From Pelargonium cotyledonis (Eukaryota > Streptophyta > Magnoliopsida > Geraniales > Geraniaceae), in NCBI GenBank assembly GCA_036897625.1, contig JAYMTA010000740.1, positions 1-24,764 of the forward strand: 24,764 bases of DNA, given 5' to 3'. Positions 1 to 10,545 of this stretch are shown one piece after another. Every line of letters starts with the position of its first letter. The first letter of the stretch is position 1. Made by a program: the position numbers and the translations under genes. Under the pieces are notes generated by a model. That model saw nothing but the letters and a program-made list of their open reading frames with translations, did no database searches and was not told the origin of the DNA.

Positions 1-2514
1 TATATATATAGCTTTTAGTGAAAAGGATACATGATTACTCAAATCATTCTGCTGAAAATGATAGATTAACCAGATGATAGGGAGAGGATACGAGTCAACT
101 GACTTGGTTGAAACTACAAGTTTCATTTCTGCGTTGACATTTTGGAAATACTTAGTGATAACGCTTAGGCCTATTATCTCAGTTTTATTAGTCATAGGCT
201 GCGAAGGCCTAGGTTGAACGACTAAGGAATTAGTCAATGATTAGTTATAATCATTGTAATTAGAATTATGGCATAAGCTTGGCCAACCATTCTTTTATAT
301 ACTCCAACTTGTTTGCTTTGTTACCTTTGTGCATCCTTGTTGCTTTTGTTTCAACTAAAACAGATACATCTTATAATCTGGTTATGCACAAGATTAGCTT
401 GAATGTTTTGAATAATAACATTATTTATATATGTCTCTATGGAATCTATCTGTGCTTTGTTTCATAATGCATATATATTAATGAGGCTGCTAAGAGTTCA
501 GTTGATTCCAGTTGACAAACAAATTGGAATGATAATTAAGGAATCATTTTTAAAATAAGTCAGAATACAGTTGTTTTAGGGTTGGAGACTTCACCCAAAT
601 CCTCAGCCAACTACTAAGGTAAAGCTAGTGGTTGCAATACGGGTTTTCTTGGAAGCAACTTCCATGGCAGGAAGCTATGGTTTGAAACTTCGTAGTTTTG
701 AGTATTTTTTTTTAGAGAAAAATAAAGAATTTAGAGGAAATGACGTATGAGGGTTTAAATTTTCGCCTCAAAATACATCAAATATCTATGTTTCATAACT
801 AGACGGAGTGAATTCTTGTTGTTCAGATTGTCTGTATTACCCTTCTTCCTCCTTCATAATCATTTTCTTATTCTTGCATGTGGGATTTGCATCATCTTAT
901 TTATGAATTTGATGTCAATTTGTATTGTTACACTTTCTTCATTGAGGGGGTTTTTTTTTTTTTTTTGAGAAATATTTGGTGGGCATGAGAAGTAAATAGC
1001 AAACTAGCCCAATAAACCCAGAAAAACCAAAATAGTTGAGAGTATCCGGCTAATCTTCACTAAAATAGTTGCTAATTAAGAAAGTCCTCAAAACTGCAGA
1101 AAAACCAAATGGGTAAGCTACTAAACATCTTAAATTTGCAACTATTCTAGTGAGGATTAGCTGTATACTCTCAAATTTATTAAATGGTCAATTACACCCA
1201 AAATAACATTATTTTAAGTATGGCCCAAAATCACTTGATTACTCTTAAAAAAAATCATGACACTTGACATTTCTTTTGCTACACCTACACACCTCTATGG
1301 CTCTATCCGTCAGCCAATTATAACAAAAATATTCTTTAATATTCCATCACACGCAATGCAATGCTATGCAATGCATGCCACCTTTAGGACATGTTGATGT
1401 ATCTTTTCGACTTGGGTCAAAAGAGAACATTAGAACATGTAGTCTTATTGTCCAGGTGTTATGAATTTGTCATAGAAATTTTTTAAGTCCCTAAATCATT
1501 GTAGTACTACGGTCCTTGATAACGTTCATGTTGCATGCGCAATGATAGCACACCGTTAATTAGATCTCACTTGTTTTTAGGGCACCGTCTCGTACATGAG
1601 AATTAGAATCTCAACCGAAGAGTACAAGTACAGAGAGAATTTCAAAGAGAGAAAGTGCATTTATGACTTTATTTGTGAATCCTCCGTCCCTTTTCAAAAG
1701 GGGTATTTGAGTTTCATAGCCTCCCCGTACCCTACAAGCAAGCACCATGATTAGAATGGATCCTCCAGGGGCGTCTACCGCTACTTGAAGTGTCCTAACG
1801 TTCTTTCATGGTCTTAGATTTAAATGAGAATTGAGAGTGTGCTTAATAGGTCGAGCATGAGTACTCCTACAAGCGGCATAGTCCCTGAAAAGGGCTCATG
1901 GGAAAGAGAATTTACGAGACTCGAGGGGTTTGTCAAAAACAAAGATATATGACAGGCATCAACAAATAACAATGACTTATCGTGTTACTTGCAAATTCTT
2001 CATCAAAAAAGAAGTGTAGGCAATGAGAATTAGCCCAAACCCTCGTTCAAAACCATTCAATATTTCAATCTTTACTAAAATCAACTAATCAATCCTTACC
2101 AACTACGCAAATCGTTCGATCCTCACCATTAAGAGGAGAATCAATCAATGTCTTGCTAGTGCAATAATTCCAATCCTTTCAAACTACACAAACATTCAGT
2201 CTCTAAATGGCTTTCATTTGGCAATTGCAAAAGTCGGATTTGCTAATTGAATTTCAAAGAAGCTTACGAAAGAGAACATCCTACCTTATCCTCTCGGAAA
2301 TTACTACCATGGCTATCAGAGATCGTAGCATGCCAAGCAATTGCGTATAAACCCTATTCACTTCATGAATGGAATAGAAACAAAAAACGGGAAAGCAAAT
2401 GAGCACAAATCACATGTTGAATGAAGTAGTGCAATTCTAAAGAAGCAAATGTGGCAACATTACACAAACATTGCAATGCTCAAAAAGATTAACATGAAAA
2501 CAAGAAACGAAAAG
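1..2514. other. Left intergenic region, no gene recognised
   Basis: AT-rich DNA without a convincing coding region on either strand; the longest open frames are about 60 codons and resemble nothing I know. It holds a T16 run at 951-966, a 37-bp-arm inverted repeat (1036-1174) and a cluster of ATGCAATG-type words at 1352-1377. The first bases are a TA dinucleotide run at the window edge. The stretch 1560-2400 has a slightly more balanced composition and could be decayed repeat DNA, but I could not assign it to a family. Confidence 0.6.
1036..1174. repeat. Imperfect inverted repeat, 37-bp arms (foldback, MITE-like)
   Basis: The left arm 1036-1072 and the reverse complement of 1138-1174 agree at 33 of 37 positions, separated by a 65-bp spacer. 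The arms begin TTGAGAGTAT and end AATAGTTGC. I found no convincing target-site duplication. The structure fits a short foldback MITE or another hairpin-forming repeat; the family is not recognised. Confidence 0.7.
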
Positions 2515-3079
2515 CTAAATTAGAGGGCTTTCATCCAAAATGTCCTCATCCAATTCAAGAGGACTATCATCAAGGTCAAATTCGTCCAACTTATCTTTCC
2601 TTAGCGATGATCCTGGAGGAATCGGAAGCTTTGGCAGACCTCTTCCCTTCTTCTTGTTCCTCGGCCTCGCCTGTTACATTCACATTCACATTCACACACA
2701 AATCATTCATTTTCCCGAGCTTTCTCAGTAACCAAACAGAAAAAAAAAAAAAAAAGAAGAAAGCTTACATTCCCGTATGAGTGAATGAAGCGCTTTCCTC
2801 TGGCGGTTTTCCGGTCACCTCTGCCACAGTAAACTGATACAAACACAGCAAGAAATCAAGAAAAGTGAATCTGGGGAAAAAGCGAGGGTTTGTGAGATGG
2901 TACTTACTGGTGCGGAAGGTTGGGGAAGACGAAGGAAGCGAGACGAGAACAGGACGAATTGAGAACGAGACGGAGAAGGATTCGGATTGAGAGAACGATA
3001 AATTGGAGTAGGAGTAGGAGGAAGAGAGGGGCCGAGACGGCGTCGGAACCGGAAGTGCTCGGAGCATGAGCGAGGCCAT
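2515..3079 (-). CDS. PSRP4: Plastid-specific 30S ribosomal protein bTHX family (PSRP4 / S31, chloroplastic)
   Basis: Three exons on the minus strand, 3079-2908, 2833-2769 and 2670-2515, give 393 nt and 130 residues; all junctions are GT-AG. Residues 1 to about 55 are rich in Ser, Pro and Leu with almost no acidic residues, as in a chloroplast transit peptide. Exon 2 encodes the family core around residues 59-79 ([15 protein letters not shown], then HSYGN). Exon 3 continues with [11 protein letters not shown]. This basic core is characteristic of bTHX, a small protein of the 30S ribosomal head. The C-terminus (about residues 104-130) is strongly acidic and contains SPL twice. The start is the ATG that opens the transit peptide; an upstream in-frame ATG (3226) would add 49 residues unlike a targeting peptide. 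A mitochondrial bTHX paralogue is the main alternative; the serine-rich leader favours plastids. Confidence 0.9.
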
Positions 3080-3178
3080 TGTGTAGTCTCTTCCTGGTGT
3101 CGCACTGATCTGGAGGAGATAAGGGAGGTTCCTGTGGAAATACTGGATAATGTCACTCCAAACGTCGTCGTATATTAG

Positions 3179-3196
3179 TGGGCTTATCTTGGCCCA
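3179..3196 (-). promoter_or_regulatory. Paired site II-type elements (TGGGCY) upstream of PSRP4
   Basis: TGGGCT on the plus strand (3179-3184) and TGGGCC on the minus strand (3196-3191) lie 7 bp apart and about 100-117 nt upstream of the PSRP4 start codon. Site II motifs, bound by TCP factors, are known to be enriched in promoters of plant ribosomal protein and other growth-related genes. Function here is inferred from motif, spacing and gene type only. Confidence 0.5.
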
Positions 3197-4121
3197 TGGC
3201 TTCTTCCATGTCGTCAAAACTAACATACTGCTGGTCGATAAGATTTGATATTCATCATTATATTTAATTAACTTTTTTTATATTTTTTCACTGCGTACGA
3301 AATAAAATCAAAACACTAAAAACTTGTACTAAGAATTTAGAGAAACAATAATATAGAAGTATCTTAATATATAAAATAAATTATGTGGATTGAAAAAAAT
3401 GCATCTTCGCTATTTATTGGTGTATTTTATACTAGTAAAGTTTGGATGATAACGAGATAGCGATATGTGATTGATTGATTATAAACAATTTTATGGTGAT
3501 GTCATTCGATAAAATATAGATCAGTCGGTTATAGCGACGTCAAATGAGAGTTTTTCAAACAAGGAACTAAAACCCTTACGGAAATGACCAAGTTTAGAGG
3601 TGTATTTTTTAAAATTTTGGTAAAGCAGTCTTGTGTGAGGACTCGAGGAGTAGATATTTGGAAGAGAAAGGGTAGGTCATAAATTTTTACCAAACGTTTG
3701 AGAGGACTCCTCTTGTGAGGGATTTTTTTTATTTTTGTTTGATCGATTTTTAACATCGAAGAGGATCGACTTTGGGAATCGGTAATGTAGAGAGATCTTA
3801 CAAAAACGAGGGCTTGAATATGGCTACAATATTACATCCGAAAGACCTTTTTCAGAACGGAACGGAACAGAATAAAGAAAAAAAAACCTTTAGCTCAGAT
3901 GCTTTCAAATATATCCTCACAATGCTATAAAAAGAGAGGATTATATCATTACATATATTGCATACAACTACGAGTTATCAATGCGAAAATCGGAAAATGC
4001 CATGCTATACTGTCATGATGTTTGTAAGCTCATCTGTGTACATTAGAGCCATTTCCTATACCTCCTAGATAGCATGGATTCTTTGAGACATTTCAGAGTA
4101 AAGTATAATATGACTCCATCA
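3197..4121. other. Intergenic region between PSRP4 promoter and EGY2 3' end
   Basis: AT-rich DNA with no supported gene. The part next to 4121 should carry the EGY2 3' untranslated region, but I see no canonical AATAAA on the minus strand close to the stop codon. The part near 3200-3300 is PSRP4 upstream sequence. Confidence 0.5.
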
Positions 4122-7100
4122 CTAGAAACTTGAAAATGCCTCGTCGACGAAAGGGAAGGGGTATGGTAAGCAAACTAGCAATCCTAATATCAAAACTAGA
4201 ACTCCAAGATAAATATACTTGTCATCAGGATCCGAGATTTCCTCGGACACTGGAGCAACTGGTCCCCTCTGCAAGAAGAGTATCAGAGCCGCCCAATAAA
4301 ATGCCACATCGTTGAAAATTGAGCTGATCAAGAGCAGCACAATTGAGGCGCTTGTAAAGCGAGCTGAAGCCTACCAAACAAATACACTTGATCAGCAAAA
4401 CATATCTTCTTCCCCATATGGAAAAATCTCAGAGGGCCAAAACTCAGATCTTTTCTGGGTATTGATATATATGTACGTTTGTGACGTACCTTTCTTCCCC
4501 ATATGGAATAAGCAATTCGCCCGCCATCAAGTTCCCCGGCAGGTATGCTGTTGATGGCATTAATAAGCAGTCCAGCCCAAGCCCATATCACAAGTGGGTT
4601 AACAGATATGGGGGTGCCTTCCTTCAGAACATCCCCGAGAAGAAGCTTTGCTGTTAAGTGTAAACAAAAAAGTCGGTTAATGTTAGTTGAAGAGCAAAGA
4701 TAGCCTAGGTCATGTATATATAGGCTGCTGTAACTAATACAGAATGAAGTGTATGCAAAATGATTGCAAGGACGTATATGTAATTAATGTTACAATGAAG
4801 TGCTTACCAATACCCCCAACAAGAAATGATTCATGAAACACAGAAGAGTCAACAACTACACCGATCCCATCACTAGGTGGTATAAAGAACCCTAGTAAAA
4901 ATAGAGCAAACCCCAAGGAAAACCCAGCTAATGGTCCAGCTGCCGCAACCTTCAGAAGAGCTTCACGGTTGGGTACAATTTTTACGATCCTTGTAATAGC
5001 ACCAAAAGAACCTATCTGCCATCAAATACACGCTAATCAGCTACCAATTGTTGGAACAATGAAAAAAATACATATAATTTTTTTCAGAAGAAAATAAAAA
5101 CATGTTATCAAGGAAAATTTATTCTAATGATCATTGAGTTGCAGTATGTCATTTTACTCTGATGCAGGCCTCTGTGCATATGATTGAGCATTATCATTGA
5201 TGATAATATTAGTTTTCTAGGAAGAGTCAGTACTTTTGGCAAGTAATGATTGCAAACTGCTATGAAACTATGGGACGAGGCTGCCATAAACTATAAAAAT
5301 GCAGAAGAAAGGGGATAGTGAGAAGAGGAGGTTGCTAAAATCTCACATGGAAATCGCTAGAAACTCACCTATGAAAATCTACTAATGTATTGGAAGAGAC
5401 TACTGTCTACTGTGTGTTTGTGTATGCACATATGTAATCATAGTAGTCAATCAATTAAACAGGAAGCCTTTTGGGTGACATTTTTCTTCAATTCTAGTTC
5501 TGAAACTGATTAACAACCATATACATCACCTGCCAGCTAGGGACGAAAAATGGGATCCCAAGCTCAACTCCAGAGTTTCTTGCAACTAAAATGTGGCTCA
5601 GTTCATGAACCCCAAGAATAAGTGCAGTTACTAGAGCTCCAGGCAAACCATCCTTCAACAAGTTGATATTGTCAAAAACAGACCTAGGACATTACAAATA
5701 AAAAGAGTCAAATGTCAATTTGTGAAATGGATAAGTACTAGTCTTATGAAAAGTCCAATGGTTTGGCACAATAGATCAGAAAGCATGTACTGAAACTTAT
5801 ATAGTAAAATATAAAAGAATAGAAAGGGCAGTATTCATATTTCAAGAGAAACTTTATTACAAATATTTGTATAAAAAAAAGGTCTAAAACAGCCAATTGA
5901 AGAAAAAGTGCAAAGAAAAACAATAGATGCACATGTAAATCGCATCTAATATGCTTACGAGGGGACTACTTTAACCTTTAACTTGAGGATCACCAAACAA
6001 ACCACTTTTCAGTTAATTTTTAGCTCAAGTTTCAAAATTAGTCATACTCAATTTATGTAAGGGATTATAGTATACTTAGAAGAGGAAACTGCATACAATA
6101 AATTGGACTGTAGTGCAGGCACGTTCCGGAGAAGTAAGGAAACCACGGTGGTCAATCCAAAAGCCCCTGCTGCAAACCACTCAGGTACAGCTGTAGAATT
6201 AATGCCCAGTCAGCCATAGTTTATTTTGGATAAGGAGAGTCATAGTATACACTTACAACTTTCAATAACAAAACTTCTGCCAACCAACATCTGATGGGGT
6301 GTTGCTTTAAAAAAGAAATGAGCTAGTAATTTCCAGTGCCGAGTTAGAATAAAGTACCAGTTGTCTCTGGTTGCAAGGTCATTAATGGAGCTACAACTGC
6401 CACTGGTTTATTATCCTCAGGATCGACTACCAGGAAAACCTTATACTGATCCTTAAATTTGTTCTGAATAGAGCGAGCAGATAACGAGTTGAATCAAGAA
6501 TCACCCAAATATCTTCACAGCCAGTAAATGAAAAGATAAATACAGGTACCTCCAGCCTCTTTGCTATCTTTTCATAACTCTTAGCAGCTTGGCCTCGTAA
6601 ATTTCCTTTAAATAATACTCCACCCTAGCAAAAGTAAGACAATAAACTGGTCATTAAGAACAGTTACGGAAAAAATTATAACTAAACCTAATTATGTGAT
6701 TCTATAATGAGATTCCTACAAATGGAGGGGAGGAAACAAAACACCATCCATGAAACAAACTCACCTCGTACGGCTCTTGGCTTGTCACAAAAAAAGTATC
6801 AAAGCCAAATACTTGGTCCTTAAGAATGTCAATTGTTTCCTTTGGGATCGCGATAATCTCACCCAGTGGCTGTGGCTGTTCAGGAAATATTCATGAAAAT
6901 AATTCAAGCATGATATATGAAATAAAGCTCACTATTTCAAAGCTTAAACATTATGACAATGATCATGATCACCTTCATGCCTGGCAGAGGAGATCCGCTA
7001 GTGACTTCTACATTCTCAACATCCTGTTTCAAATAGAAATGCAATGAAACCATAGCTGGAACAAACCATATTCAAACTCCAGCCAAAAGATGTAACCCAT

Positions 7101-10100
7101 GTTTATGCAATTATACACTTTCTGAACTTTTTAAAAAATAAAATAAATGGAACCAAAAATGTTTGGAAGTTAATACTAACTCAACAACCACTCAGAAGGT
7201 GAGGACTCATGGTGCAAGAGTGGGCGTTACGGTGAAGAACAGGGATGAAAAACAATTTATAAGGAGTATTTTCATGTACTTGGAAAGGGCCTGGAACTCA
7301 ACTCTTCAATGTAACTATTTTCACATTATCCACGTAAGAGGAATGTAACTTTCTCAAACATGGATGGGAATGAGTGAGTTCTTTCTCAAAAATAGTAAAC
7401 ACATATCAAGATAATATATATATATATATATACACATATTATGCAATCATTAGGTCGGCTAATATTCTAGATCAGCACAAGATTTATAATATCTTTTTAA
7501 TAACTACCTGATTTCCAGCTTGAGCACTAGCTTCAGCACCATTATTATCTACTTGATCCACAGTGATAGGCTGAGAATCAATTTGATTATTGTTTGGCAC
7601 AGCAGAATCAGAGTTATTTGGCATTTCTCCATCTTGATGTTCTTTTTCCTAAATTGAGATAATACCAAAACTTCATAAGACAATACCAATACTACAAACA
7701 CAAGGTGACAGGAACATTGAAAAAAAGCTTATGAAGTGAGAAAGCCATCCCACATTGTAATAGCTTAAATAGTAATGTACTCTTTTGTCCAAAATAAGTG
7801 TCTTGTTGGGGGTCTCCCGTCACCTAACAATAAAAATATTTGACTCAAGTCTAAACGTCTATCACAAACTATAATAATACGACAAGCCAAAGATAAGTGC
7901 AACAAAAATATATAATAAACAATGCACACCGGAATATAATGTGTTTCAACAATTTGCCTACGTCCGCACAACAAAGCCAAAAGTAGTGATATTGATCAAA
8001 GAGAAAGTTATAACATATGAGAAAAATCCACACAATTTTTCCTTAACTCGTCCAAAATCCTAGTGCACTCAAATTCTTACTCAAACACTCATTGCAATTA
8101 CACATTTCTCAGGCACACCTCACGTTACACCTATCTCTAAACTCTCTTAGTTTTATCTTGAACTAATTTGGTAATGAGTTTACGTGTGTTGCTCAATTCT
8201 ATGCAAGCTCTATGACTTCTACTCTAAACCGAAGACATGGTCTTCATTTATAGATGAAGTTTGTTGTCTCTTCAACTTTATTAACAACCATCTAGCAACC
8301 AACTTCAATAAATGCAGTTCTATTTGTCATCTTACTACATGGTTTCCATAGCCTTTAACACTTCATTTATTCCATTTAATGAAGGTATTGAAAAAGTTGA
8401 AACCACGAATTTGCTAGCCTTGCATTTACTTCATTATATGCATATTGTTGGCAACAACTTGTGATCATCCTAGCAAGCTTGTTTCTTGATAGCAATGAAA
8501 TGTCACACGTCATTCATATAATGCCAACAAACAATCTCCTCCTCCCGCCTAAGAGAGATATGTCACTGAACTCCCTAATTAGAGCTCATTTCGGCCTTGT
8601 CGCAGCGAAATTGGAGCTTTTTACCGAGGATGTCCTTAGGCATCATATTAGCTACATTTTTTTGTGTGTATTTTCTTGAGTTGCATTAGTTACTTCTCAG
8701 TCACCAAGCCCAACCAATGGTATCGAGCATCAATGTGTTTCGTCCGAGCATGGTACACTGTATTCTTACTCAACTCTAATTAGCTTTGACTATCACAATC
8801 TACAACGTACTCATCTTGTTTCAGACCCAATTCTATGAAATGCTTTATCCAAAAACATCTCATTTCCTGCTTCAGTAGTTGCGATACATTTAACCTCGGT
8901 GGTAGACAAGCCAACACACATAATCAATTTGGATTGTCATGACACGGCTACTCCTGCAAAAATGAATAAGTATCCTAGCGTCCATTTTCAACCATATAAG
9001 CATATGTATAGCCTTCAATAATTGATTATTACTTCCCAAAACACAAGCACAATTGGGTAGGACCTTTCAAATATCTGCAAACAGACTTCACAGCTTACCA
9101 ATTATCCTTTCCCAAATTTGAAAGAAATTTGATCACTACTCTCACTCCATGACCAATATCAAGATGCATACACACCATAGTGTACATTAAACTCCTGACT
9201 ACTGAGAAGTACATAATGACTAACATTTCTTTCTTTTCTTTATCTGTTTCTTACTCAACTTAAAATGATAAGTGAGGGTCATGCTTGCTGACTTAGCATC
9301 CTTCATTTTAAATTGCTCCAGTTTTGTTGCGAGAAGGTCGAGATGGACTCCAAATAGGAAGTTACGTGACATCTCTCTCTCTCTACCATTGAGTACACTT
9401 AATGAAGTAAATGCAAGACTTGAAAATTCATGCAAGACTAGTGAATTCATGGTCTCAACTTTGCCAGCACCTTTTATATAATGGAATAAATGAAGTACAG
9501 TAGGAGACATTAACTGTGTGATGAGATGACAACTAGAAATTTATTTATTGAAGTTGGTTGCTAGAATCTAGATGGCTGCTTAATTTGGTTGTCGCATATT
9601 AAGTGTTCACTTTCCCTTTTGACAAGTGAATTATGCTTCAATAACCTATAATAACCTTCACATATGTAGGTCATAATTAAACACTTAAGTTTGTTACCGT
9701 ACATTGTTCTAATATCTAATATTTGCAAAATGTCAAATAGGACACCTACTTTTTAAACAGGAGTAATGACGAGGCACAAAAAATTGAAGTGCCATAAACC
9801 AAATTTGGTTTATTTTCTCATGAAAATTGGAAATAAGTTACAGCTCCCCGTAGAGTATCATCTTCAAATTATAAAAAGTAGCAGTCAGAAGCAAACAAAT
9901 TTTGAAACTGATCACTTTCTTTGTAAAATCCATCAATTTCACAATGCACAAATACTCACAAGTCACAACCATAAATCAATACCAATAATAATGTACCTTA
10001 TCGTCATTGCTATCTGGTTCAGTCTCTGCGTCAGTAAGTCTACAAACAATCACTCTCTTCCCGCAAAACCTTGATCTAATAATAGAAATATAAAAACAAA

Positions 10101-10330
10101 AATGTGGAACTGAAAATCATTAAATCACCAAAAATCAAACAACATATCAGCTCGAGAGCGCCTGACCTCGAAACATGTTGAGGCTCCAAACTCGTTGGAC
10201 GACACTGCTTACTCCGAGAAACAGCAAAAGAAGACGAAGATGAAGGTGAACACTGAAACCGAATATCAGAACAGGAACTGCACTGAGATAAGAGAACAAT
10301 ATTGCCGCGGATTGCTGCGGAGAAAGCCAT
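4122..10330 (-). CDS. EGY2: EGY2-type chloroplast site-2 zinc metalloprotease
   Basis: Twelve exons: 10330-10167, 10039-9997, 7648-7508, 7023-6973, 6875-6765, 6624-6550, 6463-6358, 6190-6097, 5683-5530, 5015-4808, 4650-4490 and 4370-4122. They sum to 1557 nt and 518 residues, with GT-AG junctions and frame kept throughout. EGY proteins are intramembrane S2P-family proteases of plastid membranes. Residues 1 to about 60 look like a transit peptide; about 65-116 are acidic and low-complexity. GNLR, typical of EGY proteins, is at 177-180. The zinc site HELSH is at 288-292 within a membrane segment (274-296). The second S2P motif, NSIPAGELDG, is at 416-425. Further membrane segments lie near 231-252, 338-358, 397-416, 445-470 and 490-510. 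Both catalytic motifs are intact, which excludes the protease-dead EGY3 type; the acidic leader and membrane-core sequence favour EGY2 over EGY1. Intron 2 is enlarged to about 2.35 kb by transposon remnants. Confidence 0.93.
7415..7434. repeat. AT dinucleotide microsatellite in EGY2 intron 3
   Basis: About ten TA units between exons 3 and 4 of EGY2. It is a simple-sequence repeat, potentially length-variable. Confidence 0.85.
7804..8533 (-). mobile_element. Ty1/copia 3' long terminal repeat (copy A)
   Basis: Read on the minus strand, a purine-rich tract (GGGAGGAGGAGA, like a polypurine tract) precedes TGTTTGTTGGC at 8533. The sequence runs about 730 bp to a terminus ending CCCCCAACA at 7804. 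It therefore begins TG and ends CA, with short inverted ends, as LTRs do. It follows directly on copia RNase H remnants in the same orientation, so it should be the 3' LTR. No matching complete 5' LTR is present in the window, so the exact ends are inferred. Confidence 0.65.
8534..9196 (-). pseudogene. Decayed Ty1/copia pol fragment, reverse transcriptase end to RNase H (copy A)
   Basis: Minus-strand translation from about 9195 gives SLMYTMVCMHLDIGHGV, then KFLSNLGKDNW and RYLKG. After a heavily mutated stretch it gives LGLKQDEYVVDCDS and YHARTKHIDARYHW. These are recognisable copia polyprotein blocks from the end of the reverse transcriptase through RNase H, in the expected order. Several stops and frameshifts interrupt them, so the fragment is not functional. 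It lies inside EGY2 intron 2, in the same orientation as the gene, and is truncated at about 9196 where copy B begins in the opposite direction. Confidence 0.8.
9197..9600 (+). mobile_element. Second copia 3'-end fragment in inverted orientation (copy B)
   Basis: Plus-strand sequence from ACTGAGAAGTAC (about 9201) onward matches, with many substitutions, the minus-strand sequence of copy A from about 8700 down to 8284. The match spans the RNase H terminus, the region before the LTR, and LTR blocks such as AATGAAGTAAATGCAAG and TTGAAGTTGGTTGCTAGA. Similarity fades near 9600, so the LTR is truncated. The two fragments thus meet head to head near 9197. They appear to be different copies of one family rather than a recent duplication, because they differ at many sites. 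Confidence 0.7.
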
Positions 10331-10357
10331 TTCCGCCGTCTTCTGGTACTGAAACAG

Positions 10358-10381
10358 CTAAAATTGTAGCTCTAACGCCAT
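10358..10381 (-). promoter_or_regulatory. Short upstream ORF before EGY2
   Basis: On the minus strand an ATG at 10381 opens a 7-codon frame (MALELQF, then TAG) that ends 27 nt before the EGY2 start codon at 10330. If the transcript begins near the proposed TATA-like box (10513-10520), this frame lies in the leader and could reduce translation. The transcript start is not known from sequence alone. Confidence 0.35.
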
Positions 10382-10512
10382 TGAAGGGTTGAGTTGAGGT
10401 TCAGAGAGCTCTTCGTTTGAGTTTTTTTCTACGTATTATTTTGATTATTGCAGGGCTTAAAGATCTTATCTTACTTGGAACGAGGCACAGGAATTATCTT
10501 CTTCGTTGTGTT

Positions 10513-10545
10513 TTTAAATACCCGCAAATTAACATGACACACGTG
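10513..10545 (-). promoter_or_regulatory. Putative EGY2 promoter: G-box and TATA-like box
   Basis: CACGTG at 10540-10545, embedded in ACACGTGT, is a G-box core bound by plant bZIP and bHLH (including PIF) factors. About 20 bp downstream on the minus strand is a TATA-like TATTTAAA (10520-10513), about 185 nt before the EGY2 start codon. The arrangement fits a light-responsive promoter of a plastid protein gene; function is inferred. Confidence 0.4.

Larger units (their letters stand above)
7780..9763. mobile_element. Possible Stowaway/Mariner-like element hosting the copia remnants
   Basis: The left end at 7780-7802 begins CTCTTTTGTCC and runs to AATAAGTGTC. The reverse complement of the right end (9763-9741) begins CTCCTGTTT and ends AGGTGTC. 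The ends agree at roughly 16 of 23 positions. Both resemble the well-known Stowaway terminus (CTCCCTCCGTCCC, then AATAAGTGTC). TA dinucleotides flank both ends (7778-7779 and 9764-9765), as expected for this superfamily. The interior is mostly copia sequence, so the arrangement would be a MITE invaded by retrotransposons. The divergence of the two ends keeps this tentative. Confidence 0.45.

Noticed and set aside
1352..1377. Cluster of GCAATGC and ATGCAATGCAT words considered as a CRISPR-like or regulatory array
   Set aside because: There are too few units, no regular spacers and a eukaryotic context; it is a local simple repeat.
2540..2731. Plus-strand serine-rich open frame
   Set aside because: It is the shadow of PSRP4 exon 3, whose minus-strand frame gives the conserved bTHX continuation.
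7765..7980. 71-codon minus-strand open frame at the end of the LTR
   Set aside because: It lies within the copia LTR and its flanking sequence, which is noncoding.
9766..10074. 102-codon plus-strand open frame
   Set aside because: It is antisense to EGY2 exon 2 and its flanking introns, has no recognisable protein features and is probably a chance frame.
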